Shown piece after piece: positions 7,236-16,292 of a DNA stretch of 64,000 nt. The stretch spans positions 1 to 64,000 of the forward strand of contig QFXH01000009.1 in NCBI GenBank assembly GCA_003402345.1. Reading direction: 5' to 3'. The first letter of the stretch is position 1. Each line of letters opens with the position of its first letter. The translations under genes were made by a program, and so were the position numbers. The notes under the pieces were generated by a model. That model was not told the DNA's origin, did no database searches, and saw nothing but the letters and a program-made list of their open reading frames with translations. This DNA comes from Candidatus Nitrotoga sp. MKT. Lineage in GTDB: Bacteria > Pseudomonadota > Gammaproteobacteria > Burkholderiales > Gallionellaceae.

Positions 7236-8102
7236 TTACTCCAAGTTCTGTATCTGTTCTCGCATCTGTTCAATCAATAGCTTCATTTCCATGGACGCAC
7301 GTGATACTTCTGCATCGACGGACTTTGAGCCTAGCGTGTTCGCCTCGCGGTGTAGTTCTTGCATCAGAAAATCCAGCCGCTTGCCTACGGTACCGCCTTT
7401 GACCAGCACTCGCTTCATTTCGACCAGATGCGTTTGCAGACGCGACAACTCTTCATCTACATCAATCTTGCTGGCGAACAGTGTGATTTCCTGCCGCACG
7501 CGTTCATCATCACCTGTTTGCAGCGCTATGCGCAAACGCCCGGCCAATTTTTCTTCATACGCTGCAATGGCCGCCGGGATGCGCGGTGCGACCAGGGTGC
7601 ATAAAGTTTCAATTTGCTCTATGCGTTGTAACAGAAATTCTTGTAGCTTTTCGCCTTCGCGTCCACGTGCTGCGGTGAATTCGCTCAGCACTTGATGCAG
7701 CAGTTCGGGCACCATGGTTTGCAGTGTGTCGGTCGGTATAGAAGCGCTTTGCAGCACGCCAGTCCAACGCAAAACATCGGCGACGCTCAAGCCATCTGCT
7801 TCGGGCAAGATGGCTTGCACTTCGTCGCTCCATTGAGCCAGTTGTTGTACAAGAAGCTGATTGAGCTGCGCTGGATTTTGTACGGAGGGCCGTGGGGCGA
7901 AGCCGATGCGGCATTCCACCTTGCCGCGCGTCAGTTGCGCGGCAAGGATCTCGCGCAGCAGTGGCTCCAACATGCGCAGCTCGTCGGGCATGCGTAACTG
8001 GAGGTCGAGGTAACGGTGATTAACCGCACGCAGTTCCACTGCAAGCGATCCGGTGTCGAGTTCTGTTGCGGCAGTGGCAAAGCCGGTCATGCTAAAAATC
8101 AT
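7236..8102 (-). CDS. yicC: YicC family endoribonuclease
   Basis: A 288-residue YicC/YloC protein. The N-terminal YicC-like domain begins MIFSMTGFA and contains ELRAVNHRYLDLQLRMP. The C-terminal DUF1732 domain ends with KRLDFLMQELHREANTLGSK and the terminal MKLLIEQMREQIQNLE. Relatives act as RNA endonucleases in stationary phase. Length is typical. It is divergent from rph with a shared 250-bp upstream region that contains A/T-rich promoter-like sequence. Confidence 0.93.
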   Translation of the reverse strand: MIFSMTGFATAATELDTGSLAVELRAVNHRYLDLQLRMPDELRMLEPLLREILAAQLTRGKVECRIGFAPRPSVQNPAQLNQLLVQQLAQWSDEVQAILPEADGLSVADVLRWTGVLQSASIPTDTLQTMVPELLHQVLSEFTAARGREGEKLQEFLLQRIEQIETLCTLVAPRIPAAIAAYEEKLAGRLRIALQTGDDERVRQEITLFASKIDVDEELSRLQTHLVEMKRVLVKGGTVGKRLDFLMQELHREANTLGSKSVDAEVSRASMEMKLLIEQMREQIQNLE

Positions 8103-8294
8103 TGGGACTCCAGATAATATGGTTTGGGTGGTTGCTCAACCCGATTTCAAAGTTTAACAAGGGTCTGATTTATTTATGCCTTGCTAAGTTTTTCAAGAAT
8201 TGGACATACCGTATGTGCATTATATGACGATTGCATATTGTGAAATTTGCTATATAAAATTCCAAACGATCTTGCAACAGCCGTCTCGGACTAA

Positions 8295-8325
8295 TTCTGA
8301 TGGCGTTGGCGGCGCAAGCTATAAT
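8295..8325 (+). promoter_or_regulatory. Candidate promoter of rph-rdgB-hemW
   Basis: A perfect -10 TATAAT is at 8320-8325, with a weak -35 TTCTGA at 8295-8300 (19-base spacing), 30 bases ahead of the rph ATG. A second candidate is TTGCAT (8231-8236), 16 bases, TATAAA (8253-8258). Confidence 0.4.
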
Positions 8326-8354
8326 GCGTGCCATTTCATTTTTGGATTATTTTT

Positions 8355-9071
8355 ATGCGTCCCAGTCAGCGGCAAACCGATCAGCTTCGTTCCATTCTTA
8401 TCACGCGTCATTACACCAAGCATGCCGAAGGTTCGGTGCTGATCGAATGTGGCGATACAAAAGTGATTTGCACCGCCAGCGTGGAGGAACGTGTGCCGCC
8501 CCATAAAAAAGGCTCCGGTGAAGGATGGGTTACGGCGGAATATGGCATGTTGCCGCGTTCTACCGGTAGCCGCATGGGGCGCGAAGCAGCCAAGGGCAAG
8601 CAATCTGGACGCACGCAGGAAATCCAGCGTTTAATCGGACGCAGTTTGCGCTCTGTGGTGGATTTAAAACAATTGGGCGAGCGCACCATCCAAGTAGATT
8701 GCGACGTGATTCAGGCTGATGGCGGGACGCGCACGGCCAGTATTACCGGCGCTTTTGTCGCCTTGCACGATGCCGTTAGTGGATTGGTTAAGCAAGGGTT
8801 GATCCAGGAGAACGCATTGCGTGATTTCGTCGCTGCGATTTCGGTGGGTATTTATCAGGGTATGCCGGTGCTTGATCTTGACTACGCCGAAGATTCTGAA
8901 TGTGATACCGATATGAATGTGGTGATGACCAGTGCGGGGCATTTCATAGAGGTGCAGGGTACGGCAGAAGGTCATGCTTTTAACCGTACTGAGATGGATG
9001 CCATGCTCAATTTGGCGCAATCCGGCATCGCGCAATTAATTGAGATGCAGCGCGCGGCGCTGGCGAAATAG
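8355..9071 (+). CDS. rph: Ribonuclease PH
   Basis: A 238-residue phosphorolytic 3'-5' exoribonuclease that trims tRNA 3' ends. Family signatures are [12 protein letters not shown] at the start, [16 protein letters not shown], the [21 protein letters not shown] segment [15 protein letters not shown], and [22 protein letters not shown] 8355 is the conserved family start; an upstream in-frame ATG at 8328 would overlap the -10 region. It is followed by rdgB after 6 bases, forming an operon with rdgB and hemW. Confidence 0.97.
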   Translation: MRPSQRQTDQLRSILITRHYTKHAEGSVLIECGDTKVICTASVEERVPPHKKGSGEGWVTAEYGMLPRSTGSRMGREAAKGKQSGRTQEIQRLIGRSLRSVVDLKQLGERTIQVDCDVIQADGGTRTASITGAFVALHDAVSGLVKQGLIQENALRDFVAAISVGIYQGMPVLDLDYAEDSECDTDMNVVMTSAGHFIEVQGTAEGHAFNRTEMDAMLNLAQSGIAQLIEMQRAALAK

Positions 9072-9077
9072 CGCACC

Positions 9078-9671
9078 ATGCACAAGCTGGTTATTGCCTC
9101 CAACAATCCGGGTAAGTTACGCGAGTTGCAGTTAACACTTGCGTCACTCAGCATCGAGATACTGACGCAGGCGCAACTTGGCATTGACGAGGCTGAAGAG
9201 CCCCACTGCACTTTCATTGAGAACGCGCTGGCCAAGGCGCGTCATGTCAGTCGTATCAGTGGTCTGCCTGCACTGGCGGATGACTCTGGACTATGCGTAG
9301 CTGCTTTGGGCGGCGCACCGGGTGTGCAATCCGCGCGTTATGCGGGCGAGCCGAAATTGGATTCGCGCAACAATAAAAAATTGTTGCAAGCGATGGAAGG
9401 CGTGGTTGACCGGCGTGCGCATTATTATTGTGTGCTTGTGCTGGTGCGCCATGCTGACGATCCGCAGCCGCTAATTGCGGAAGGCGAATGGCATGGCGAA
9501 ATTGCGCAGCAGATGCTCGGCGAAGGAGGATTTGGTTACGACCCGCTATTCTGGTTGCCGCAGCTTAACAAGATGAGTGCGGAATTGAGCCGCGACGAGA
9601 AGGCGCAGATCAGCCACCGTGCACAAGCACTGCATATTCTGCTACAAAGATTGCAAATAGCGGCGTATTGA
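9078..9671 (+). CDS. rdgB: XTP/dITP pyrophosphatase
   Basis: A 197-residue Ham1/RdgB house-cleaning enzyme that hydrolyses non-canonical purine nucleoside triphosphates (XTP, dITP, ITP) to monophosphates. Motifs seen are the N-terminal SNNPGKLREL, the ENALAKARH helix, LPALADDSGLCV (metal/active-site Asp) and GEGGFGYDPLFW. Length is normal. It follows rph by 6 bases and precedes hemW. Confidence 0.96.
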   Translation: MHKLVIASNNPGKLRELQLTLASLSIEILTQAQLGIDEAEEPHCTFIENALAKARHVSRISGLPALADDSGLCVAALGGAPGVQSARYAGEPKLDSRNNKKLLQAMEGVVDRRAHYYCVLVLVRHADDPQPLIAEGEWHGEIAQQMLGEGGFGYDPLFWLPQLNKMSAELSRDEKAQISHRAQALHILLQRLQIAAY

Positions 9672-9809
9672 GAACAACGGAATTACAAACAACGCTTGGT
9701 ATTCCGGTCGTGCGCAACAGCAGGCAAAGTCGCCCGCCCGTCATTTCAAATGGCAGCCTGCTTGTCCGCATTTTTCCAAATATTGTTGATGGTATTCCTC
9801 GACGTACCC

Positions 9810-11003
9810 ATGAATATTCACCTGTTACACCCACTTGACTCCACGACACAAGAGGTCAGTTTTAAGGCTTTACCGCCGTTGTCTTTATACATCCATATTC
9901 CGTGGTGTGTGCGTAAATGCCCTTATTGCGATTTTAATTCGCATGAGGTGCGCGAGTCTCTGCCAGAGCAAGAATATGTGGCGGCATTAGTGCGCGATCT
10001 GGAGCTGGCACTGCCGCAAATTTGGGGACGCAAGATATACACCGTGTTCATCGGTGGAGGCACGCCCAGCCTGCTTTCTGCCCAGGCTATGGAGAAGATT
10101 CTCGCTACAGTACGCATGTTGTTGCCGCTGGATCTTGGCGCGGAAATCACGCTGGAAGCCAATCCAGGCACAGTGGAGACAGATAAGTTTGCGGGCTTCC
10201 GTAATGCAGGTGTAACTCGGCTATCGCTCGGCATTCAAAGTTTCAACGATACTCATCTCAAGGCGCTGGGACGTATCCACGATGCGTCCCAAGCGCGGCG
10301 GGCAGTAGAAATCGCACAGCAGCATTTTGACAACATTAATCTGGATTTAATGTACGGCTTGCCGCAGCAAACACAAGCGGAAGCGGCACAGGATGTGCGT
10401 GCGGCACTGGAATTTGTGCCGCAACATTTATCCTGCTACAACCTTACGCTGGAACCGAATACACTTTTTCACCGTTATCCGCCAGCTTTGCCGGACGATG
10501 ATCTGTGCAGCGCCATGCAGCAGAATATTGAACAAACACTCAGCATGCACGGTTATCAACATTATGAAACCTCGGCTTTCGCACAGCCAAAAAAACAGGC
10601 ACGCCATAACCTAAATTACTGGCAATTTGGTGATTATCTGGGCATCGGCGCGGGCGCGCACAGCAAGCTGAGTTTCCCAGACAAGGTGCTGCGACAGATG
10701 CGTTATAAACAGCCGCAGGCCTACCTGCAACAGGTAGCGCAGGGTTTGCCGGTGCAGACCGAACATACAGTGAAGCGCGAGAATTTGCCGTTTGAATTCA
10801 TGATGAATGCGTTGCGCTTGAATCAAGGTTTTGCTGACACGCTATTTGCCGAGCGCACCAGCTTGTCTTTGCTGCTGATCCGCCGTGAACTGGAGCAGGC
10901 CGAGCAACGCGGCCTGATTGAACGTGGCTTGCAGCGCATCGCACCGACCGAGTTGGGGCGGCGCTTTTTGAATGACTTACTGCAAATATTTCTGCGCAAG
11001 TAA
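9810..11003 (+). CDS. hemW: Radical SAM heme chaperone HemW
   Basis: A 397-residue HemW (formerly called oxygen-independent coproporphyrinogen oxidase-like) protein that binds heme and a 4Fe-4S cluster. The radical SAM motif CVRKCPYCD (CxxxCxxC) lies about 35 residues in, followed by FIGGGTPSLL and LEANPGT; the HemN C-terminal domain ends the protein. It lacks the fourth cysteine typical of HemN. I chose ATG 9810 because homologues start shortly before LYIHIPWC; in-frame ATGs at 9696 and later precede it but give an unlikely leader. It is convergent with trmB. Confidence 0.93.
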   Translation: MNIHLLHPLDSTTQEVSFKALPPLSLYIHIPWCVRKCPYCDFNSHEVRESLPEQEYVAALVRDLELALPQIWGRKIYTVFIGGGTPSLLSAQAMEKILATVRMLLPLDLGAEITLEANPGTVETDKFAGFRNAGVTRLSLGIQSFNDTHLKALGRIHDASQARRAVEIAQQHFDNINLDLMYGLPQQTQAEAAQDVRAALEFVPQHLSCYNLTLEPNTLFHRYPPALPDDDLCSAMQQNIEQTLSMHGYQHYETSAFAQPKKQARHNLNYWQFGDYLGIGAGAHSKLSFPDKVLRQMRYKQPQAYLQQVAQGLPVQTEHTVKRENLPFEFMMNALRLNQGFADTLFAERTSLSLLLIRRELEQAEQRGLIERGLQRIAPTELGRRFLNDLLQIFLRK

Positions 11004-11047
11004 GGTTGTGTGGGAATTGCCAGCCCGCGATGATTTGCGGATTTTGA

Positions 11048-11725
11048 TTAAAGTTTTTTGAACACCAAGTCCCAAACGTCATGTCCCAGACGCAGCCCAC
11101 GCTGTTCAAATTTAGTAAGCGGGCGATAAGCCGGGCGCGGAGCATAATCCGCCGCAGTATTTTCCAGTGATTTTTCGTCGCTCAACACGGCGAGCACCTG
11201 TTCAGCGTAATCCTGCCAATCAGTGGCGACATGAATATATCCGCCCGGTTTGATTTTCCTCACCAGTTGCGCCACAAACGGAGGCTGAATCAGGCGACGC
11301 TTGTTGTGGCGTGCCTTGTGCCAAGGATCGGGGAAAAAAATATGGACGCCGTCCAGCACGTCATCGGCCAGCATGTCGCGCAGCACTTCAACTGCATCAT
11401 GCTGGATGATGCGGATATTTTTCAAGCCAGATTCATCAATCTGCTTGAGCAAACTGCCCACACCTGGGGTGTGCACCTCAAGGGCAAGATAATCATTTTG
11501 CGGATGCGACTGGGCGATGGCGGCGGTGGTCTCGCCCATGCCGAAGCCGATCTCAAGGATTTGAGTCGCACTTCTGCCGAAGACAATTTCTAAATCCAGC
11601 GGTTGAGAAAGGTACGGAATGCCATAAACCGGCAGGAGCGCATCGAGGCAACGCTGCTGCGCATTGGAAATACGCCCTTGTCGCAACACATAGCTGCGAA
11701 TGTGTGAGGAGCGCTGAGGTATCAA
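11048..11725 (-). CDS. trmB: tRNA (guanine-N7-)-methyltransferase
   Basis: A 225-residue SAM-dependent enzyme that makes m7G46 in tRNA variable loops. The SAM motif [12 protein letters not shown] lies near residue 56 and the signature [16 protein letters not shown] near residue 130; the tail [17 protein letters not shown] is typical. Its start overlaps the thiG stop by 4 bases (ATGA), so it is coupled to thiSG. Confidence 0.96.
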   Translation of the reverse strand: MIPQRSSHIRSYVLRQGRISNAQQRCLDALLPVYGIPYLSQPLDLEIVFGRSATQILEIGFGMGETTAAIAQSHPQNDYLALEVHTPGVGSLLKQIDESGLKNIRIIQHDAVEVLRDMLADDVLDGVHIFFPDPWHKARHNKRRLIQPPFVAQLVRKIKPGGYIHVATDWQDYAEQVLAVLSDEKSLENTAADYAPRPAYRPLTKFEQRGLRLGHDVWDLVFKKL

Positions 11726-12507
11726 CTTATTAATCCGCTGGTAGGTGAGCTGGGCAAAGCGCTATACAATTTTTTTGGCATGCGCCCGGCCAGGAAGGCC
11801 ATGCGGCCAGCCTCCACGGCCTGCTTCATGGCAGAGGCCATCAATACCGGCTGCTGTGCGGCGGCAATGGCGGTATTCATCAGCACCCCATGGCAACCGA
11901 GTTCCATGGCAATGGCCGCGTCTGAGGCAGTGCCCACGCCCGCATCCACGATAACGGGCACCTGCACGCGATCCATGATGAGCTGCAAATTCCACGGATT
12001 GAGGATGCCCATGCCGGAGCCGATCAGCGAAGCCAGCGGCATGATGGCGACACAGCCAATGTCTTCCAGCTGTTTTGCGATGATGGGGTCATCCGAGGTA
12101 TACACCATTACCTGAAAGCCATCCGCCACCAGCGTTTTTGCGGCGGCGAGGGTTTCCACCACATTTGGATAAAGCGATTGCGGATCACCCAGCACCTCCA
12201 GCTTAACCAGACTATGCCCGTCCAGCAGCTCGCGTGCGAGTCGCAGCGTGCGCACGGCGTCGTCTGCGCTATAGCAGCCTGCCGTGTTGGGCAACAGGGT
12301 ATATTTCGAGGGCGGCAGAATGTCCAACAGATTCGGCTCGTTTGGATTTTGCCCGATGTTGCTGCGACGGATGGCGATGGTGATGATCTCGGCGCCACTG
12401 GCCCCTACCGCCGCCTGCGTCTCGTTAAAATCCTTGTATTTGCCGGTGCCGATCAACAAGCGCGAGTTATAGCTTTTGCCCGCGATGAGCAATGTGTCTT
12501 TGTTCAT
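11722..12507 (-). CDS. thiG: Thiazole synthase ThiG
   Basis: A 261-residue TIM-barrel enzyme that condenses deoxyxylulose 5-phosphate, dehydroglycine and ThiS thiocarboxylate into the thiamine thiazole. Visible features are [12 protein letters not shown], the Schiff-base lysine in LVKLEVLGD (about residue 102), and [18 protein letters not shown] with GVLMNTAIA near the C-terminus. ATG 12507 ([10 protein letters not shown]) is the family start; the longer in-frame start would overlap thiS. Order is thiS-thiG-trmB. Confidence 0.96.
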   Translation of the reverse strand: MNKDTLLIAGKSYNSRLLIGTGKYKDFNETQAAVGASGAEIITIAIRRSNIGQNPNEPNLLDILPPSKYTLLPNTAGCYSADDAVRTLRLARELLDGHSLVKLEVLGDPQSLYPNVVETLAAAKTLVADGFQVMVYTSDDPIIAKQLEDIGCVAIMPLASLIGSGMGILNPWNLQLIMDRVQVPVIVDAGVGTASDAAIAMELGCHGVLMNTAIAAAQQPVLMASAMKQAVEAGRMAFLAGRMPKKLYSALPSSPTSGLIS

Positions 12508-12523
12508 TAATTGTGTTCCGTAA

Positions 12524-12733
12524 TTAACCGCCACCGACTGCGACAACGATTTCAAGTCGGTCGCCATCTGCCAGCAGTTGTTGGTTGAATTGTCCGCGCG
12601 GCAAGATTTCACCGTTGCGTTCCAGCGCGATACGCTTGCCAGTCAGTTGCATCTGTTCAAGAAGCGTAGAGACGGAAATAAGATTATCGAATTGGCGAAC
12701 TTCGCCGTTAATTGAGACTGAAATCACTTTCAA
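12524..12733 (-). CDS. thiS: Sulfur carrier protein ThiS
   Basis: A 69-residue ubiquitin-fold protein ending VAVGGG. The terminal Gly-Gly is adenylated and thiocarboxylated to supply sulfur to Thi[14 protein letters not shown] is typical. It lies 16 bases upstream of thiG. Only 35 bases separate its start from the divergent tRNA-Gly, so there is no room for a thiamine pyrophosphate riboswitch directly upstream. Confidence 0.93.
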   Translation of the reverse strand: MKVISVSINGEVRQFDNLISVSTLLEQMQLTGKRIALERNGEILPRGQFNQQLLADGDRLEIVVAVGGG

Positions 12734-12757
12734 ATTCTGGCCGTGTTAAGGTAACAT
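12729..12757 (+). promoter_or_regulatory. Candidate tRNA-Gly promoter
   Basis: TTCAAA (12729-12734), 17 bases, then TAACAT (12752-12757), each a 4/6 match. The expected start at about 12764 falls just before the tRNA 5' end. The -35 overlaps the beginning of thiS on the other strand. Confidence 0.35.
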
Positions 12758-12768
12758 CCATTCTACAT

Positions 12769-12842
12769 GCGGGCGTCGTATAATGGTAATACCCTAGCTT
12801 CCCAAGCTAGAGCCGTGGGTTCGATTCCCATCGCCCGCTCCA
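12769..12842 (+). tRNA. tRNA-Gly (anticodon CCC)
   Basis: The acceptor arms GCGGGCG and CGCCCGC pair, the D arm contains ATAATGGTAAT, the anticodon stem CTAGC/GCTAG encloses the loop TTCCCAA (anticodon CCC), and the T arm is GTGGG-TTCGATT-CCCAT. The discriminator base is T and CCA is encoded (12840-12842). The identity follows from the anticodon, which reads GGG. Confidence 0.95.
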
Positions 12843-12952
12843 CCTGTTTTTCACCATCCATTTCCATTAACATAATCCGCTACAACTCAAGGCTTCATTC
12901 AACAAGGTTCAATTGACCGCATACGTCAAACTGGTCTCCGTGCAGGGCGCAG

Positions 12953-13684
12953 CTACTTCACCCGCAGTCGCGCGAATACCTCCTCGGCTGGGGGGCTAAC
13001 TATGTTTCTAACCGTGCCATCGTGCAAGCCATGAGTAGGAATCGGCAACCCCGCTTGCACGTAGTGGGCACGCCAGTTGGATTCGTACAAAACCGTGTGC
13101 AGTCCAGTCCATGCACTTTTGAGTTGATTGAGCTTGAACATATCAAATATCACACGGTCATTTATTGACATCCAAGCATTCGGAATCAGGCCCCACATGG
13201 GCCACATAAAAGCTGCAGATCGGGCAAACGACATGCAGCTTGTGTCTACATGGGTATGCTGCAAATCTTCCTTATCTTCAAGGCGCAGGTGCTCATGGCC
13301 AGGCACAAAAATGTACCGGTAAGAAAATACAGCATCCAGCACTTCTCCCTTCGCCTGCGCTTGTTCATAAACATTCACCAAGCTCGTTACATGATTTGGT
13401 TCGTACAAGTTATCCGCATCCAGGAAACAAATGACATCTGCGCCTTCGTTCAAGGCGCAGATGGCACCCACACTTCTGGGCGTACTTCCAAAGTCGCCAT
13501 GGGCGACCGGCAAATTGATAGAAAACAGATTTTTAATGCCTGAAGTGACATCCGGCTTGGGGTGTCCGTCAGAAATGAGGTAATGCTTTGTATCTTGATG
13601 TGTCTGCGCCAAAACGCTTTGGATGCATCGCCGCAGGATTGCATCCGGCTCTTTGTAGTACGGCGTAATAATCGCAACCTTCAT
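12953..13684 (-). CDS. Glycosyltransferase family 2
   Basis: A 243-residue GT-A fold enzyme with no membrane span. It starts MKVAIITPYYKEPD, typical of GT2. DVICFLDADNLYEPNH (about residue 85-100) carries the DxD-type metal/nucleotide-sugar motif. The acceptor is unknown. It lies 25 bases downstream of the UDP-glucuronate decarboxylase gene on the same strand, so it may use UDP-xylose or act in a surface polysaccharide pathway. Confidence 0.85.
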   Translation of the reverse strand: MKVAIITPYYKEPDAILRRCIQSVLAQTHQDTKHYLISDGHPKPDVTSGIKNLFSINLPVAHGDFGSTPRSVGAICALNEGADVICFLDADNLYEPNHVTSLVNVYEQAQAKGEVLDAVFSYRYIFVPGHEHLRLEDKEDLQHTHVDTSCMSFARSAAFMWPMWGLIPNAWMSINDRVIFDMFKLNQLKSAWTGLHTVLYESNWRAHYVQAGLPIPTHGLHDGTVRNIVSPPAEEVFARLRVK

Positions 13685-13709
13685 ATGGTGGCCACCTTTG
13701 AATGGGAAT

Positions 13710-14636
13710 TTAAATTTTGAAATAAACGATTGTTTTTTTCAAGCCATTGATCAGGTCAACCCTTGGGTACCAATCCAGCTGGCTTTTTGCCAGATCGATG
13801 TCGGGCTGTCTTTGTTTGGGATCGTCCTGGGGCAGAGGTTTGAAAACCAATTTACTCTTTGAGCCTGTCAGCTCAATCACTATTTTGGCAAGTGCCAGAA
13901 TCGAAATTTCAGAAGGGTTTCCAATATTGACAGGCCCGGTAAATTCATCGCCGGTACCCATGGTTAGGATCAACGCATCAATCAAATCGTCAACGTAGCA
14001 AAAACTTCTGGTCTGGCTACCATCACCATAAATGGTGATGTCATCCCCGTTGAGGGCCTGAACAATGAAATTGCTGACCACACGGCCATCGCCGGGCTGC
14101 ATCCTCGACCCGTAAGTATTGAAGATTCGTGCCACTTTGATCCGCAAATGGTGCTGTCGCCAGTAGTCAAAGAAAAGCGTTTCGGCGCAGCGCTTGCCTT
14201 CATCGTAACAACTGCGAATACCAATCGGATTGACCCTGCCCCAATAAGCCTCCGACTGGGGTTGAACTTCCGGGTCGCCATACACCTCGCTCGTGCTTGC
14301 CTGGAGGATTTTCGCCTTTACCCGCTTGGCCAGGCCCAGCATGTTGATAGCGCCGTGCACACTTGTCTTGGTGGTTTGTACCGGGTCAAATTGGTAATGC
14401 ACCGGTGATGCCGGGCAGGCCAGATTGTAAATTTCGTCGACCTCCACATACAGCGGAAAAGTGACATCGTGCCGCATCAATTCAAAATGGGGATGCCCCA
14501 GCAGATGTTTGATATTTTCCTTGTTACCCGTGAAAAAATTGTCAACACACAATACATCTGAACCGCTGGCCACCAGCCGCTCACATAGGTGCGACCCCAA
14601 AAATCCAGCCCCACCGGTTACGAGTATTCTTTTCAT
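13710..14636 (-). CDS. UDP-glucuronate decarboxylase-type SDR epimerase
   Basis: A 308-residue extended short-chain dehydrogenase/reductase. The NAD motif [10 protein letters not shown] is at residues 8-17, [10 protein letters not shown] gives the catalytic Ser/Thr, and [11 protein letters not shown] the YxxxK pair. The pattern [14 protein letters not shown] is typical of UDP-xylose synthase (UXS), which makes UDP-xylose from UDP-glucuronate. ATG 14636 (MKRILVTGG) is the family start. It forms an operon with the GT2 gene; the other neighbours also encode surface products. Confidence 0.88.
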   Translation of the reverse strand: MKRILVTGGAGFLGSHLCERLVASGSDVLCVDNFFTGNKENIKHLLGHPHFELMRHDVTFPLYVEVDEIYNLACPASPVHYQFDPVQTTKTSVHGAINMLGLAKRVKAKILQASTSEVYGDPEVQPQSEAYWGRVNPIGIRSCYDEGKRCAETLFFDYWRQHHLRIKVARIFNTYGSRMQPGDGRVVSNFIVQALNGDDITIYGDGSQTRSFCYVDDLIDALILTMGTGDEFTGPVNIGNPSEISILALAKIVIELTGSKSKLVFKPLPQDDPKQRQPDIDLAKSQLDWYPRVDLINGLKKTIVYFKI

Positions 14637-14723
14637 TATGTGCCTGCTGAACTTGGGTGATAAGGATAGGAAATTCAATGGGGGATCCCATTGACGCACA
14701 TTGATTTATGCAGCCTCTCTATG

Positions 14724-16241
14724 TCACTGGGGAAGTCGAGATATCCCAGTCGTATATTTATGATTGAAATTGCCACCGTATGTTGCCAATATTCCGGGGG
14801 CCGCATTCTGGTTAATAAAATCTTGCACCATGAATCCAACGGTGGGTAAACCGAAATACGTGTCTCCATTAATACTTGTTAATGATTGGGTGGCCGATCC
14901 ATGCCTAAATCCATTACCATCAATTTGGTCATTGACGACAGATATGTCGGTTTCGTTAAAAGACATCTTCAGCCAACCATTCTCTCCATTCTCTAAGTAG
15001 CTACCAAGCTCGGTTTTGTTGGTCGATCCCAGCAAGCTATTATTAACGGCCAATCCCGGTGTTTTGGAGAAACCAACAACGGTTGACGTCCAGCACAGGG
15101 GTACACTGCCGTCCTCTCCTGTAAAACCAACGAAGGAGATGGAATAATTTTCGCGATTGGTGAAGCGATATTGAAATCGTTCACACGCGCCACCAAGCCA
15201 AAACTTTCTGGTAAAGGGGCTAAACAATTGAGTGTGGTCCGTCACCACTGATGGGTTATGCACCGGAACATCGTATCGTTTGGTTGGCATCGTTATCACC
15301 CAGTCGGTGCCAGACAGGGTTGCGCTGTCCAGAACATACTCGTTGATAATTTTTTCATGCATCAGCAGCGCGCCAACAGAATCTTCCCCAGCGTACCATG
15401 TGCTGGAAACGACACTACCCTTGTAGTGCACCAAGCTAGTTAGATCTGCGAATGACAGATCCGGGAGATCATGTTGCCCAGCAAACCATATATTCTCGAC
15501 CGCTTGTGGAAAGAAGCCCTCCAACACAACTGGGGCGTAGCCATAATCTATACCGCCTGCAACATTTATCAGGGAGGCTGTACCTGACAGACCACCGGTT
15601 GCCTTGAAGGCTCTGGCTGATTGGCCACCTACTATCAATTCGCTAGCAGGGCCCATGTCCATAGTCGCAGCCTGAACCACTGCGCAATTAGTGGGCACCC
15701 CACTTGCATGTGTTATTGCCGCATTGATCGCGGTGTTCGTGATCGTGCCCATTTCGATAATCTCAAAATAGCCTTCACGGGTACGGTCCAGCGACGTGGT
15801 TTCGCCATCTCCACCACTTTGCTGAATACCTTCAAACGCAGCACCCGAATAGGCGAAGTTCGTGAAATCCTTGCCACCAGCAGGGATCGCAGGAGCAGTG
15901 CAGGACTTGTCGGCGGTAACAAGCTTTGCGCCATCAGGCGTATTCACAACCGCAGCAGTCCAGATGTCGTACGGGGATAGGTAGATATTAAAATAAACTA
16001 CCGCGCGGCCATTCTTGCCTTCTAAAAAACGAATTTTTAGAGCCTTGGACAAAGCAGTCGTGTTCAGAACGGACAGATAGGTGTCATTCCCGGCGCGTGT
16101 GGTGTAGTAAGGGTAAATCAGAACCTGGCCCTGGCCATCGTCACTTAGGTGTACGGCAGCGCTTGTTGTGCCTGCAATACCAGCCGAACCTATCGCCGCG
16201 ACTAAAGCAAGAGTCAGTCGGTTTCTTTTAAATTTGTGCAT
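14724..16241 (-). CDS. Secreted protein of unknown function, paralogue 1
   Basis: A 505-residue protein with a signal peptide (basic HKFKRNRLT, hydrophobic LALVAAIGSAGIAG, cleavage after TTSAA). The mature protein begins VHLSDDGQGQVLIYPYYTTR. It has no sorting motif, membrane anchor or recognised domain. Four cysteines (in KSCTAP, TNCAVV, GACERF, LCWTS) could form disulfides. It is a close paralogue of the protein encoded just upstream: both share long identical stretches in the first about 300 residues and in the last 60, and differ in a central block around residues 365-440. A secreted or surface role is likely; the function is unknown. Confidence 0.85.
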   Translation of the reverse strand: MHKFKRNRLTLALVAAIGSAGIAGTTSAAVHLSDDGQGQVLIYPYYTTRAGNDTYLSVLNTTALSKALKIRFLEGKNGRAVVYFNIYLSPYDIWTAAVVNTPDGAKLVTADKSCTAPAIPAGGKDFTNFAYSGAAFEGIQQSGGDGETTSLDRTREGYFEIIEMGTITNTAINAAITHASGVPTNCAVVQAATMDMGPASELIVGGQSARAFKATGGLSGTASLINVAGGIDYGYAPVVLEGFFPQAVENIWFAGQHDLPDLSFADLTSLVHYKGSVVSSTWYAGEDSVGALLMHEKIINEYVLDSATLSGTDWVITMPTKRYDVPVHNPSVVTDHTQLFSPFTRKFWLGGACERFQYRFTNRENYSISFVGFTGEDGSVPLCWTSTVVGFSKTPGLAVNNSLLGSTNKTELGSYLENGENGWLKMSFNETDISVVNDQIDGNGFRHGSATQSLTSINGDTYFGLPTVGFMVQDFINQNAAPGILATYGGNFNHKYTTGISRLPQ

Positions 16242-16292
16242 GGTCCTAGGCTCCCTGTATTTATATACGAGTACGAGGTGTTTGAAGGTTGG

